Shown: positions 53,639 to 62,505 of the stretch, one piece after another
How the letters are laid out: every line of letters begins with the position of its first letter
How positions within the stretch are numbered: position 1 is the stretch's first letter
Assembly: GCF_000377905.1 (NCBI RefSeq)
Contig: NZ_KB898880.1
Span: 1-64,000, forward strand
Length of the DNA: 64,000 nt
DNA from: Thioalkalivibrio sp. ALMg11
Lineage (GTDB): Bacteria > Pseudomonadota > Gammaproteobacteria > Ectothiorhodospirales > Ectothiorhodospiraceae
Reading direction: 5' to 3'
Translations under genes and position numbers: made by a program
Notes under the pieces: generated by a model
Database searches by the model: none
What the model was told of the DNA's origin: nothing
What the model saw: the letters and a program-made list of their open reading frames with translations, nothing else

Positions 53639-56600
53639 TCAGGCCCGCGCCGATGGGCGCGAGCGCAGCCAGTGATACAGGGCCGGCAGCACCAGCATGT
53701 TGAGGGCGGTGGAGCTGAGCAGGCCGCCCAGGATTACGATGGCCATCGGGGCCTGGATCTCGGTGCCGGTCTCGCCCAGGCCCAGGGCCAGCGGGATCAG
53801 CGCCAGCGCGGCGGTAAGCGCGGTCATCAGGATCGGGGTCAGCCTCTCCAGCGCACCGCGTTCCACGGCCTCGTCCAGCGGCACGCCCTCGGCCGCCAGG
53901 CTCTGGTAGCGGCTGATCAGCAGCAACCCATTGCGCACGGCGATGCCGAACAGGGTGATGAAGCCGACCAGGGCCGCGATGGTCATCACGCCGCCCATGG
54001 CGAACACCGCGATCACCCCGCCGATCAGGGCCAGCGGGATGTTGACCATCACCAGCAGGACCAGGGTCAGCGAGCGCAGGGCCAGCTGCAGCACCAGCAG
54101 CATGGCGACCAGGACGCCGGCGGATACGATCACGATGGTCCGGGTGGCCTGTGCCTCGGCCTCGAACTGGCCGCCCAGCTCCACGCGATACCCCTCGGGC
54201 AGCTCCACCCGCTCGTCGATGGCGGCGCGGACCTCGTTGGCCGCGCCATGCAGGTCGCGGCCCGCCACGTTCGCACTGACCACCAGGCGGCGCTCGGCAT
54301 TCTCCCGGTTGATCTGGTTGGGGCCGCGTTCGATCCGGGGTTCGGCGACCTCGCCCAGACGGATGTGGTGTCCGGTCGGCGTGCGGATCGGGATGTCCGC
54401 CAGGCCGTCGATCACGCGGTGTTCCGCGGGCAGGCGCACGACCAGGTCGAAGCGTCGTTCGCCCTCGAAGATCTGCGCGACGCGGGCGCCACGCCAGGCG
54501 GTCTCGACGGTCTCGGCGGCATCGGCCACGGTCAGGCCGTAGCGGGCGAGGGCGGTGCGGTCGGCATGCAGCCGGACCTGGGGCACCGCCGCGACGGGCT
54601 CGACCGACAGGTCGACGATGCCGTCGATTCCTTCCAGGGTCGCCTCGACCTGCTTCGCGAGACGTTGCAACTCGCCCAGCCCGGGGCCGAAGACCTTCAC
54701 CGACAGGTTTGCGCGCACGCCGGTGAGCATGTGGTCGATGCGGTGCGAGATCGGCTGGCCGATGTTGAACTGGCCGGGGAAGGCGGCCAGTCCCGCGCGC
54801 AGCTCCTCGAGAAACGCCTCCTTCCCCTGCGGTAGCGGGCCCAGACGGACATCCAGTTCGCTGAGGTGGGGCGGTTGGGTATGCTCCGCCCCCTCGGCCC
54901 GTCCGGTGCGGCGGGCGGCGGACAGGATCGCATCCTGCTCCAGCAGCCAGCGTTCGACCTGGCCGGCCATCTCCGCCGAGGTTTCCAGGCTGGTTCCGGG
55001 CGGCGTGGCCATCTCGATGGTCAGGCTGCCCTCGTTGAAGTCGGGCAGGAATGATCGTCCCAGCAGCAGCGTGGCCGCCAGCGTGGCCACGGCGAGGATG
55101 GTGGAGATCGCGAGGATGCTGCGCCGGAACCGGAGCGTGGCGCGCAGCAGCGGGCGGTAGCCGCGTTGTAGCAGGGCGGCCACTGGCGGTTCGCGCCCGG
55201 CGTTGCGGCGCGCGATCGCGGGCAGCAGCCAGCGGGCGAGCACCGGCGTCACGGTCAGGGCCACCATCAGCGATGCGGCGATCGCGATCAGGTAGGCCAC
55301 CCCCAACGGCTGCAACAGGCGACCCTCCACCCCGCTCAGGAAGAACAGCGGGGCGAACACCAGCATGATGATCACGGTGGAGAAGACCACCGGATAGCGC
55401 ATCTCCGAGCAGGCCTGGCGCACGGTCTCGTCCAGGCTGGCGCGATCGCGCTCGCCACCGTTCTCGCGCAGGCGGCGATAGATGTTCTCCACAAAGATGA
55501 TGGCGTCGTCGACCAGCGCGCCGATGGCGATGGTCATGCCCCCCAGGGTCATGGTGTTGATCGTGATGCCCAGTGCCTGCAGGGCCAGCAGGGCGACGGT
55601 CAGCGACAACGGTATGGCGAGGACCGAGATCAGCGTGATTCGTACGCTTAGCAGGAACACCAGCAGGATCAGCACCACGAAGATCGCGCCGTCGCGCAGG
55701 GCCTCGGCGACGTTGGCCACGGCCGTCTGGATGAAATCGGCCTGACGAAACAGGTTGGGTTCGAGGGTAATGCCCTCGGGCAGGCCCGCTTCCAGCCGCG
55801 CGAGCGTCGCGTTGATCGACCGGGTCAGTTCGAGGGTGTCGGCATCCGGCTGTTTGGAGACGGCCACGACCACGCCGGGGTGCCCATTCACGCCGCCGTC
55901 ACCGACCGGGATGCCCGGACCCATCGCGACCTCCGCGACATGTCGCACCAGGATCGGCATGTCGTCGCGCACGGCGACCACGGACTGCTCGATCTCATCC
56001 AGGCGTTCGGCGCGACCGAGGAAGCGGATCAGGTAGTCCTGCCCGCCGTCGCTCAGCCGGTCGCCGCCCGCATTGCGGCTGGCCTGCTCCACAGCGTCGC
56101 GGACCTCGGTGAGATTCAGGTTGAACGCCGCGAGGCGCTCGGGGGATACCTGCACCTGGTACTGGCGGACCTGGCCGCCCAGGGTGGTCACCTGGGCTAC
56201 GCCGGGGATGGCCTCCAGCTGGCGCGCCACTACCCAGTCCGCGACCTCGCGGGCGCGCATGCCGTCCTCGCGGGCGTCGTCGCGTACGCCCACATAGGCG
56301 ATCTCGCCCATGACCGAACTGATCGGCCCCAGCTGCGGGGCGGCGACCCCTGCGGGCAGTTGCGACTGCACGCGGCCCAGGCGCTCGTTGACCACCTGCC
56401 GGGCCTGGTAGATCTCCTCGCCCCACTCGAACTCCACCCACACCAGCGAGAACCCGGCCACGGACTGCGAGCGTAAGCGGCGCACACCGGATGCGCCGCT
56501 TACCGCGGACTCGATCAGGTAGCTGACCTGCTGTTCCACTTCTTCGGCGGCCAGGCCGGGGGCCTCGGTCATCACGGTCACGGTAGGTGCGGTCAGGTCG

Positions 56601-56719
56601 GGGAACACGTCGATCGGGGCCTGGCTTGCCTGCCAGGCCCCCAGCAGCAGGATGCCCAGGGCCCCGGCCATCACCAGCAGACGGTTGGCGAGGGACCATC
56701 GAATCAGTCGATCCAGCAT
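53639..56719 (-). CDS. Heavy-metal efflux RND permease (CzcA/CusA-like)
   Basis: A 1026-residue inner-membrane proton-driven pump. Hydrophobic segment 1 (LLVMAGALGILLLGAW) precedes porter loops (AAEEVEQQVSYLIESAVSGASGVRRLRSQSV). The fourth helix reads AIGALVDDAIIFVEN: the Asp and Glu relay residues are present, but the first position is Ala as in CusA rather than Asp as in CzcA. SHRIDHMLTGVRANLSVKVFGPG is CzcA-like. The metal is therefore uncertain. It is the last gene of the operon; an aagggg site precedes the ATG. Confidence 0.92.
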   Translation of the reverse strand: MLDRLIRWSLANRLLVMAGALGILLLGAWQASQAPIDVFPDLTAPTVTVMTEAPGLAAEEVEQQVSYLIESAVSGASGVRRLRSQSVAGFSLVWVEFEWGEEIYQARQVVNERLGRVQSQLPAGVAAPQLGPISSVMGEIAYVGVRDDAREDGMRAREVADWVVARQLEAIPGVAQVTTLGGQVRQYQVQVSPERLAAFNLNLTEVRDAVEQASRNAGGDRLSDGGQDYLIRFLGRAERLDEIEQSVVAVRDDMPILVRHVAEVAMGPGIPVGDGGVNGHPGVVVAVSKQPDADTLELTRSINATLARLEAGLPEGITLEPNLFRQADFIQTAVANVAEALRDGAIFVVLILLVFLLSVRITLISVLAIPLSLTVALLALQALGITINTMTLGGMTIAIGALVDDAIIFVENIYRRLRENGGERDRASLDETVRQACSEMRYPVVFSTVIIMLVFAPLFFLSGVEGRLLQPLGVAYLIAIAASLMVALTVTPVLARWLLPAIARRNAGREPPVAALLQRGYRPLLRATLRFRRSILAISTILAVATLAATLLLGRSFLPDFNEGSLTIEMATPPGTSLETSAEMAGQVERWLLEQDAILSAARRTGRAEGAEHTQPPHLSELDVRLGPLPQGKEAFLEELRAGLAAFPGQFNIGQPISHRIDHMLTGVRANLSVKVFGPGLGELQRLAKQVEATLEGIDGIVDLSVEPVAAVPQVRLHADRTALARYGLTVADAAETVETAWRGARVAQIFEGERRFDLVVRLPAEHRVIDGLADIPIRTPTGHHIRLGEVAEPRIERGPNQINRENAERRLVVSANVAGRDLHGAANEVRAAIDERVELPEGYRVELGGQFEAEAQATRTIVIVSAGVLVAMLLVLQLALRSLTLVLLVMVNIPLALIGGVIAVFAMGGVMTIAALVGFITLFGIAVRNGLLLISRYQSLAAEGVPLDEAVERGALERLTPILMTALTAALALIPLALGLGETGTEIQAPMAIVILGGLLSSTALNMLVLPALYHWLRSRPSARA

Positions 56720-56731
56720 GTCGCAGTCCCC

Positions 56732-58336
56732 TTAGTGCGCGTGGCCGTGGCCAATGTCATCGGAATCCCGGCCCGCCAGCAGGACCGCATAGGCGCCCTG
56801 GGTCACCACGCGCTCATCCGCCTCGATGCCGGAGAGGATCTCCACTCGTCCGGCGGAGCGGGCCCCGGTATGGACCGGGCGTCGTTCGAACGATTCGCCC
56901 CCGGTTTGCACGATCACGATCGGCACGCCGTCGTCGTCGATCAGCGCCCCGACCGGGAGCGTGACGCGATGGCGGGGCGGCCCGGCCGCGAGCGAGACCG
57001 TGACCGGCATGCCGGGACGGTACTGGGTGTCGGCGGCTTGCAGGGCGAAGGCGACCGGAAGCGTCTGCCCCGGGCCGTCGAAGGCACCGCCTTCCCACAC
57101 CGGTTCGCCCCCGACGGCCAGCCACTCGCGACTTCCCGGTTGGCGCACGGCCGGGTCGGCCAGCGACGTAACGCGTTCCAGATCCGCCGGATAGAGGTGC
57201 GCCACCAGCCACAGATGCTCGCCGTCCAGCAGGCTGGCCAGGTGCTGGCCGGCCTGTACGATCTCCCCGGGGCTGACATCCAGGGATTCCACCCGTCCGC
57301 CAGCCGGGGCGCGCAGGGCAAGCGTCCCGGAAACGGCGCTGCCGTCGAGCCGTTCCTGGCGGTCACGGGCGTCGTCCAGCTCGGCCCGGGCGGTGTTGCG
57401 TTCGCGGCGGGCTTCCACCACCCGGCTGTCGGCGATCACGCCCTCCTCGGCAAGACCCGTCAGACGTTCCAGGTCGGCCTCGGCCGCGGTCAGGCGTTCC
57501 TGCGCCCGGGCGAGATCCAGGGCCAGACCGCTGGAGGTGCCGCTGTCCGGCAACACCGCCAGGCGCATCAGACTGTCGCCGGCGTGCACCTCGCGGCCGG
57601 GTGCCGGCCAGTCCCCGTCCGCCGTAATCACCCCATCGGCTGGTGCGACCAGTCGGGTGCGTTGGCCGGGTACCTCGCGGATCGTCCCGGGGACCGCGAT
57701 GCGTTCGGCAAACGGCTCGTAACGGGCCGAGGCAGTGGCAAACCGCATGCGCCACTGCGTCTCCTTGAGGAAGGTGATCGTGTCGTCCGCGTCGTGTGCG
57801 TGGTCGTCATCGTGCGCGTGCCCGTGGTCATCCCCGTCGTGGGGATGGCCCCGGTCGTCGGCATCATGGTCGTGCCCGTGGTCCTCGTCGGCGGGGTGCG
57901 CATGGTCGTCCTCGTGGCCATGGCGGTGTCTGCCCGGGATCTCCACCTGACCGAGGGTGCTTTCGCGGATGCCGTTGGCATCTTGGTGCACGCCGGTCAG
58001 GTAATAGCGCCCGGCTTCCGGCAGTTGCAGGGTGACGGCGAAGATGCCCTCGCGGTCGAGATGGGCAGTGGCTTCGCTGAATACCTCCCCGTAGCGGTTA
58101 TGCATCTGCAGGGTCAGTTCCCCGGTGGTGACTGGACGGAAGTCGTCCAGCCAGGTGGCGTGGACCAGGAAGGTCTCCGAGGCCCCGGGCTCCAGGGGCC
58201 CGGCCTCCAGGAACCATTCCAGTCCCGCATCCCAGTGGGTGATCTCGAGGTCCTCGGCCAGGGTGGGGCCGGTCGCCAGGGCCAGGACCAGCAGGATGGC
58301 GATGCGCGTAATCCGGTGGGTGATTCGGTATGTCAT
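56732..58336 (-). CDS. Heavy-metal RND periplasmic adaptor with His-rich segment
   Basis: A 534-residue CzcB/HlyD-type membrane-fusion protein. Signal peptide 1 to about 27; an Ig-like N-terminal domain (about 30-133, LTLQMHNRYGEVFSEATAHLDREGIFAVTLQLPEAGRYYLTGVHQD); a segment of 50 residues (136-185) with 15 histidines among aspartates; then barrel-sandwich and coiled-coil regions (VVEARRERNTARAELDDARDRQERL). The C-terminus ends GHGHAH. The His-rich stretch probably binds Zn, Co, Ni or Cd before handover to the pump. It overlaps the next upstream gene (ATGA). Confidence 0.92.
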   Translation of the reverse strand: MTYRITHRITRIAILLVLALATGPTLAEDLEITHWDAGLEWFLEAGPLEPGASETFLVHATWLDDFRPVTTGELTLQMHNRYGEVFSEATAHLDREGIFAVTLQLPEAGRYYLTGVHQDANGIRESTLGQVEIPGRHRHGHEDDHAHPADEDHGHDHDADDRGHPHDGDDHGHAHDDDHAHDADDTITFLKETQWRMRFATASARYEPFAERIAVPGTIREVPGQRTRLVAPADGVITADGDWPAPGREVHAGDSLMRLAVLPDSGTSSGLALDLARAQERLTAAEADLERLTGLAEEGVIADSRVVEARRERNTARAELDDARDRQERLDGSAVSGTLALRAPAGGRVESLDVSPGEIVQAGQHLASLLDGEHLWLVAHLYPADLERVTSLADPAVRQPGSREWLAVGGEPVWEGGAFDGPGQTLPVAFALQAADTQYRPGMPVTVSLAAGPPRHRVTLPVGALIDDDGVPIVIVQTGGESFERRPVHTGARSAGRVEILSGIEADERVVTQGAYAVLLAGRDSDDIGHGHAH

Positions 58337-59592
58337 TGGGTGTCCTCCACGAGGCCGAGCCCCGCTGCAATGCGCAGTTCGCGCCACTCCGCCCAGCTCT
58401 GGGCAAGCAGATCCTGTTCCTGCTCGATCGCGTTGAAATGGGTGTTGTAGGCCTCGAGTACTTCCAGCAAAGAGGCCTCGCCGCTCTCGTAGCCGCGGTA
58501 AGTCAGGTCGCGCACGCGCCGGGCGGGCACCAGCGTCTGGTTGCGGTGGCGGTCCAGTTCGTCCAGCATGTGCGCGAGGTGCACGCGGCCGACCTCGACC
58601 TGGCGGGTCAGGTCGCGCCGCAGGGCACGGACCTCGGTCTGGCGTGTGTAGTGGTCCGCCACGGATTCGCGGACGCGCCCCTGGTTGCGATCCCATAGCG
58701 GCAGTTCGAGCTGCAGCGCCACGCCGGCGGAGATTTCCCGGCGGCCGTCGATCACGTCGCGCTCCTGAAACAGCCGGATGCCGATATCCGGGCGCCCCTC
58801 GGCACGTGCGTGGGCAATGTCCAGCTGTGCGGCCTGTTGCTGTTCGGACGCGGCCCGCAGGGCGGGGTGCGGGTCCAGCACCGTCTGTGGTTCGATCCTG
58901 GCGGGTTCCGGGGGCGGGTCGTCGAAGGCGGGGGCAGTGCCCAGCGTGGTGGGGCGCCGGTCGAGCCAGGCGGCCAGGGTGGCCCGGGCCTCGGTCCGCT
59001 CGCCCTCGGCGGCCTCCAGCTGGCGCACGGCCTCGGAGCGGAACAGGCCGATGCGCAGACGCTCGCGCTCGGACAAGTCGCCGCGTTCCTGTCGCAGTCG
59101 GGCAATGCGCTCCAGGCGCTGGGCCTCGTCCAGGCGCTCGCGCGCCAGTTCAAGCCCCGTCTCCGCCTGCTGCCAGGCATGAAACGCTGCGCCGATGTGG
59201 CCTTCCAGCTCCAGGCGTTCGGCGTGGGCCCGCGCCTCGGTCGCGGCGAGTCGGGCGGTCGCGGCATCACGTCGATGTCCGATCTGCCCCCATAGCGGGA
59301 GCGGCTGGGTGATGGCGATCCCGCTCAGCGAGTAACCGCCGCGCTGGTCCTCCAGCCCCATGCGGTTCGAGGCCTCGGCCTCCAGCGTCGGGTTGGGCCA
59401 GCGCCCCGCCTGATCCCGCGCGCCGCGCTGGGCGTCAATGCGGTGTTCGAAGGCTTCGGCCTCGGGGGATACGGACAACCCGTGAGTGACCGCCCGATCG
59501 AGTGTCCAGCGGTCCGTGTCCGCGAGCGCGGCGGGTATGCAAAGCAGTCCGATCAGTCCAGCGACCGACCAGGAAAAAACCGAATACGGCAT
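58333..59592 (-). CDS. Outer-membrane efflux protein (CzcC/TolC-like)
   Basis: A 419-residue outer-membrane channel partner. A signal peptide (1 to about 25, ending PAALA) precedes two repeated helical hairpin regions, WTLDRAVTHGLSVSPEAEAFEHRIDAQRGARDQAGRWPNPTLEAEASN and LDPHPALRAASEQQQAAQLDIAHARAEGRPDIGIRLFQERDVIDGRREISAGVALQLELPLWDRNQGR. The ATG at 59592 has a gggag site 8 bases upstream; a GTG at 59601 is too close to it. First of the three pump genes. Confidence 0.92.
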   Translation of the reverse strand: MPYSVFSWSVAGLIGLLCIPAALADTDRWTLDRAVTHGLSVSPEAEAFEHRIDAQRGARDQAGRWPNPTLEAEASNRMGLEDQRGGYSLSGIAITQPLPLWGQIGHRRDAATARLAATEARAHAERLELEGHIGAAFHAWQQAETGLELARERLDEAQRLERIARLRQERGDLSERERLRIGLFRSEAVRQLEAAEGERTEARATLAAWLDRRPTTLGTAPAFDDPPPEPARIEPQTVLDPHPALRAASEQQQAAQLDIAHARAEGRPDIGIRLFQERDVIDGRREISAGVALQLELPLWDRNQGRVRESVADHYTRQTEVRALRRDLTRQVEVGRVHLAHMLDELDRHRNQTLVPARRVRDLTYRGYESGEASLLEVLEAYNTHFNAIEQEQDLLAQSWAEWRELRIAAGLGLVEDTQ

Positions 59593-59669
59593 GGGAGGCA
59601 CTCCCCATTGATGACGATCCAGGCTGCGCCCCAGTAGAGACGTCAGCGCGCTACGTTCGAATCAAGGGG

Positions 59670-60041
59670 TCAGGCGGGCGGGCCGCGCAGGGGTGGTGCG
59701 AGCCAGGGAGGGGATGCGCGAAGGGGGTGGGTGCGGTCCGCGATGCGAGGAGGTGCGCGCGGGGCCGCCACGGACAGGTCGCCGGCCGTCGTTGGCAGCG
59801 CCGCGCCGGGCAGATCGATAACGGTGACCGGCTTGCCGGTGGTGGCCTGCGGTGTCAGATCGACCTCGGCCGACTCGTCGTGATGGTGCGCGTGCCCGGC
59901 ATCGTGCGCCGCATGCGGCGATGACTCGTGCGCGTCGCCCACGTGGAGGTGCAGCCCCGCCCCCTGCAACAGGGGCATGGCCAGCACCAGGCTCAGGACC
60001 AGCAGGGCGTGCAGCCACGTATGACGGTTGGTAGTGCGCAT
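59670..60041 (-). CDS. Small exported His-rich protein leading the metal-efflux operon
   Basis: A 123-residue protein. Residues 1 to about 28 form a signal peptide (LHALLVLSLVLAMPLLQGAG). A cluster of nine histidines spans 31-54 (HLHVGDAHESSPHAAHDAGHAHHHDE). The C-terminus is Pro/Arg-rich (SPPWLAPPLRGPPA), an ending I associate with CzcI/DUF2946 or CopL-type small proteins at the head of metal-efflux operons. It is 77 bases upstream of the czcC-like gene. No ribosome-binding site is visible before its ATG. Confidence 0.75.
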   Translation of the reverse strand: MRTTNRHTWLHALLVLSLVLAMPLLQGAGLHLHVGDAHESSPHAAHDAGHAHHHDESAEVDLTPQATTGKPVTVIDLPGAALPTTAGDLSVAAPRAPPRIADRTHPLRASPPWLAPPLRGPPA

Positions 60042-60049
60042 CGCGCCGG

Positions 60050-60078
60050 AATCTACGCCGGGTCCCGGACAAGCGCAA
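60050..60078 (-). promoter_or_regulatory. Candidate promoter of the metal-efflux operon
   Basis: On the minus strand, -35 ttgcgc (complement of 60073-60078), a 17-base spacer and -10 tagatt (complement of 60050-60055). Transcription would begin near 60043, two bases before the ATG of the His-rich protein. No MerR-type dyad spacer of 19-20 bases is seen. Confidence 0.4.
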
Positions 60079-60108
60079 GACGCCGCGCGTGCATGGGTTG
60101 CGTAAATA

Positions 60109-60130
60109 GCCCCCGGGGGCTCCCGGGGGC
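60109..60130 (-). terminator. Probable terminator downstream of the Old Yellow Enzyme gene
   Basis: On the minus strand a 9-bp GC stem (gcccccggg / cccgggggc) with loop agcc is followed by tattta. It lies 5 bases past the end of the flavin oxidoreductase gene and separates it from the metal-efflux promoter. The U-tract is short. Confidence 0.5.
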
Positions 60131-60135
60131 CGGTT

Positions 60136-61242
60136 TCAGTCGGACAGCGCTGCGTAGTCGGTGTAGCCGTGTTCGTCGCCGCCGTAGAAGGTGGCTTCGT
60201 CCCACTCGTTGAGCGGGGCGCCCTGACGGAAGCGTTCGGGCAGGTCCGGGTTGGCGATGAACGGACGGCCAAAGGTGACCAGATCGCAGCGGCCGGCCTC
60301 GATGCGCTGGCGGGCCTCGTCGGCGGTGTAGGCGCCGTTGCCGATATAGGTGCGGCTGAAGCGCGTGCGGATCGCGTCGACGATGGATTCCGGGCGGCCG
60401 GATTCGTGGTTGCCCTGGAAGGAATCCTCCACCACCTCGATGTAGGCGATGCCGGTGGCCTCAAGCGCCTCGGCGAAGGCACTGTAGGTCGCCAGTGGGT
60501 CGGCGTCCTGCATGCCGTTGAAGCTGCCGGTCGGGCTCACGCGGATCCCCACGCGCTCCGGACCCCAGACCTCGACTACTGCCTGCACCACTTCCAGCGG
60601 CAGGCGGATGCGATTCTCCACTGACCCGCCGTAGGCATCGGTTCGGTGGTTGCTGCCACTGCGGATGAACTGGTCCAGCAGGTAGCCGTTGGCCGCATGG
60701 ATCTGCACGCCGTCGAAGCCGGCCGCCTTGGCATTCTGCGCGCCCTGGCGATACTGCTCCACGATGCCCGGCAACTCGTCGAGCTCCAGCGCGCGTGGCT
60801 CCTGAACCTCGACCATGCCCGATTCGGCGCTGATGAAGGTATAGGCGCCCTCGGGCTGGATGGCGGAGGGCGCCACCGGCTTCTGGCCGTCGGGTTGCAG
60901 CTCCGGGCGCGAGATCCGGCCTACATGCCACAGCTGTGCCTGGATGCGCCCGCCCGCGCGATGCACCGCGTCGGTGACCTTGCGCCAGCCGTCCACCTGC
61001 TCCGGCGAGTGGATGCCCGGCGTGAACGCATAGCCCTTGCCCTGCGGCGAGACCTGAGTGGCCTCGCTGATGATCAAGCCGGCACCGGCGCGCTGCGCGT
61101 AGTACTCGGCGTTCAGATCGGTGGGCACGTCGCCTGGCTGTCCGGCGCGCGAGCGCGTCAGCGGGGACATCAGCACCCGGTTCGGCAACTCCAGCGGGCC
61201 CAGGTTAAAGGGGCGAAAAAGCGCGTCATCCTGCTCGGTCAT
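60136..61242 (-). CDS. nemA: Old Yellow Enzyme family NADH:flavin oxidoreductase
   Basis: A 368-residue FMN-dependent ene-reductase (N-ethylmaleimide reductase type). N-terminus LFRPFNLGPLELPNRVLMSPLTRSRA; substrate-binding His/Asn in GVQIHAANGYLLDQFIRSGSNHRTDAYGGSVENR; and the FMN-phosphate segment TYIGNGAYTADEARQRIEAGRCDLVTFGRPFIANPDL. It reduces activated alkenes and nitro compounds. It has an aaggaag site; no nemR-type regulator is adjacent. Confidence 0.94.
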   Translation of the reverse strand: MTEQDDALFRPFNLGPLELPNRVLMSPLTRSRAGQPGDVPTDLNAEYYAQRAGAGLIISEATQVSPQGKGYAFTPGIHSPEQVDGWRKVTDAVHRAGGRIQAQLWHVGRISRPELQPDGQKPVAPSAIQPEGAYTFISAESGMVEVQEPRALELDELPGIVEQYRQGAQNAKAAGFDGVQIHAANGYLLDQFIRSGSNHRTDAYGGSVENRIRLPLEVVQAVVEVWGPERVGIRVSPTGSFNGMQDADPLATYSAFAEALEATGIAYIEVVEDSFQGNHESGRPESIVDAIRTRFSRTYIGNGAYTADEARQRIEAGRCDLVTFGRPFIANPDLPERFRQGAPLNEWDEATFYGGDEHGYTDYAALSD

Positions 61243-61335
61243 GGGGTTCTTCCTTTGGGTTCGTATCGATCGGTGCAGGGAGTCGGACCCGGTTCAAAGG
61301 GACACGTTCCTTTCCAGCTGGAGAGCCCCGCGGAT

Positions 61336-62505
61336 TCACGGCCGGCCACCCGGTTTGGCAGCCTCGACCAGGGCGCGGGTGCGTTCGGCGATGTAGTGCG
61401 CGGGGCGGGCCAGGGCCTCGTCCAGGGTGATGCTGCCGTCGCACAGGGCGCGGGCGTCGCTCAGGCCGAACGCGGCGACCTCGCCCTGGTCGCAGGCGAT
61501 GGAACCGGCAACCGCCACCACCGGCACCTGCAGCTCCCGGGCACGGCGAACCACTTCCGCGACCACCTTGCCGTGCGAGGTCTGGCCGTCCAGTTGGCCC
61601 TCGCCAGTGATGACCAGATCGGCCTCGCGGATCGCGGCATCCAGCCCGATCAGGTCAGCCAGGTAGTTTGCACCCATGCGCGCGCTACCGCCGAGGACGC
61701 AGTCCAGCGCGAACCCGAGCCCCCCGGCGGCGCCGGCGCCGGGGGTGTCGATCGGTCGGTGGAGGTGTCCGGCGGCATCAATGGCCCGGGCCAGGTGTTC
61801 CATGTGGGCGTCCATCGCCGGGATGTCGGCCGCCTTCAGGCCTTTTTGCGGACCGAACACCGCCGCCGCGCCATCCGGCCCCGTCAGGGGGTTGTCGACG
61901 TCGTTCAGCACCGTGATGTCGATGCGGGTCAGGCGCGGGTCCAGTGCGTCGAAGTCGACCCGTGCGAGATCGGCCAGCCCGGCCGGGTGGGTCGCAAGCG
62001 CATGCCCCTCGGCATCCAGGAAGCGCACGCCCAGGGCGGCCAGCATGCCCGCGCCGCCGTCCACCGTTCCGCTGCCGCCGAGGCCGATCAGCAGGTGTTC
62101 GGCGCCGGCGTCCAGCGCCGCCCGCATCAGTTCGCCGACACCGAAGCTGTGGAGTTGCCAGGGATCGTGCCGGTCGTTGGGGATTCGGTCCAGCCCGCAG
62201 GCGGAGGCGACATCGATGACCGCCCGCTGCTCGTGGTGATCGCAGCCCCAGCCGGCACTCAGGTGTTCGCCGGTGGGGCTGGTCACATCCGACAGGTGCC
62301 AGGCCCAGCCGAGGGTGTGGCTGACCAGACGGGCCGTCCCCTCGCCGCCATCCGCCATGGGCAGGGAGCGTACCCGGGCGTCGGGCCGGGCGGCGTGCAC
62401 CCCGCGCGCCATGGCGGCCGCCACCTCCTCGGCCTCCAGGCTGCCCTTGTAGCTGTCCGGGCAGACCACCACCCGGAGTGGATCAGTCAGCGTCCCCCTA
62501 GACAA
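61336..62505 (-). CDS. glxK: Glycerate kinase (GlxK/GarK family, TTG start)
   Basis: A 389-residue kinase making 2-phosphoglycerate (class II family). Blocks are VVVCPDSYKGSLEAEEVAAAM, MADGGEGTARLV, LLIGLGGSGTVDGGAGMLAALG and AGAAGGLGFALDCVLGGSARMGANYLADLIGL. No ATG fits; a TTG at 62505 with gggg seven bases upstream gives MSRGTLTDPLRVVV and overlaps the gntP stop by 8 bases. In an autotroph it could close the glycolate salvage route. Confidence 0.92.
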   Translation of the reverse strand: MSRGTLTDPLRVVVCPDSYKGSLEAEEVAAAMARGVHAARPDARVRSLPMADGGEGTARLVSHTLGWAWHLSDVTSPTGEHLSAGWGCDHHEQRAVIDVASACGLDRIPNDRHDPWQLHSFGVGELMRAALDAGAEHLLIGLGGSGTVDGGAGMLAALGVRFLDAEGHALATHPAGLADLARVDFDALDPRLTRIDITVLNDVDNPLTGPDGAAAVFGPQKGLKAADIPAMDAHMEHLARAIDAAGHLHRPIDTPGAGAAGGLGFALDCVLGGSARMGANYLADLIGLDAAIREADLVITGEGQLDGQTSHGKVVAEVVRRARELQVPVVAVAGSIACDQGEVAAFGLSDARALCDGSITLDEALARPAHYIAERTRALVEAAKPGGRP

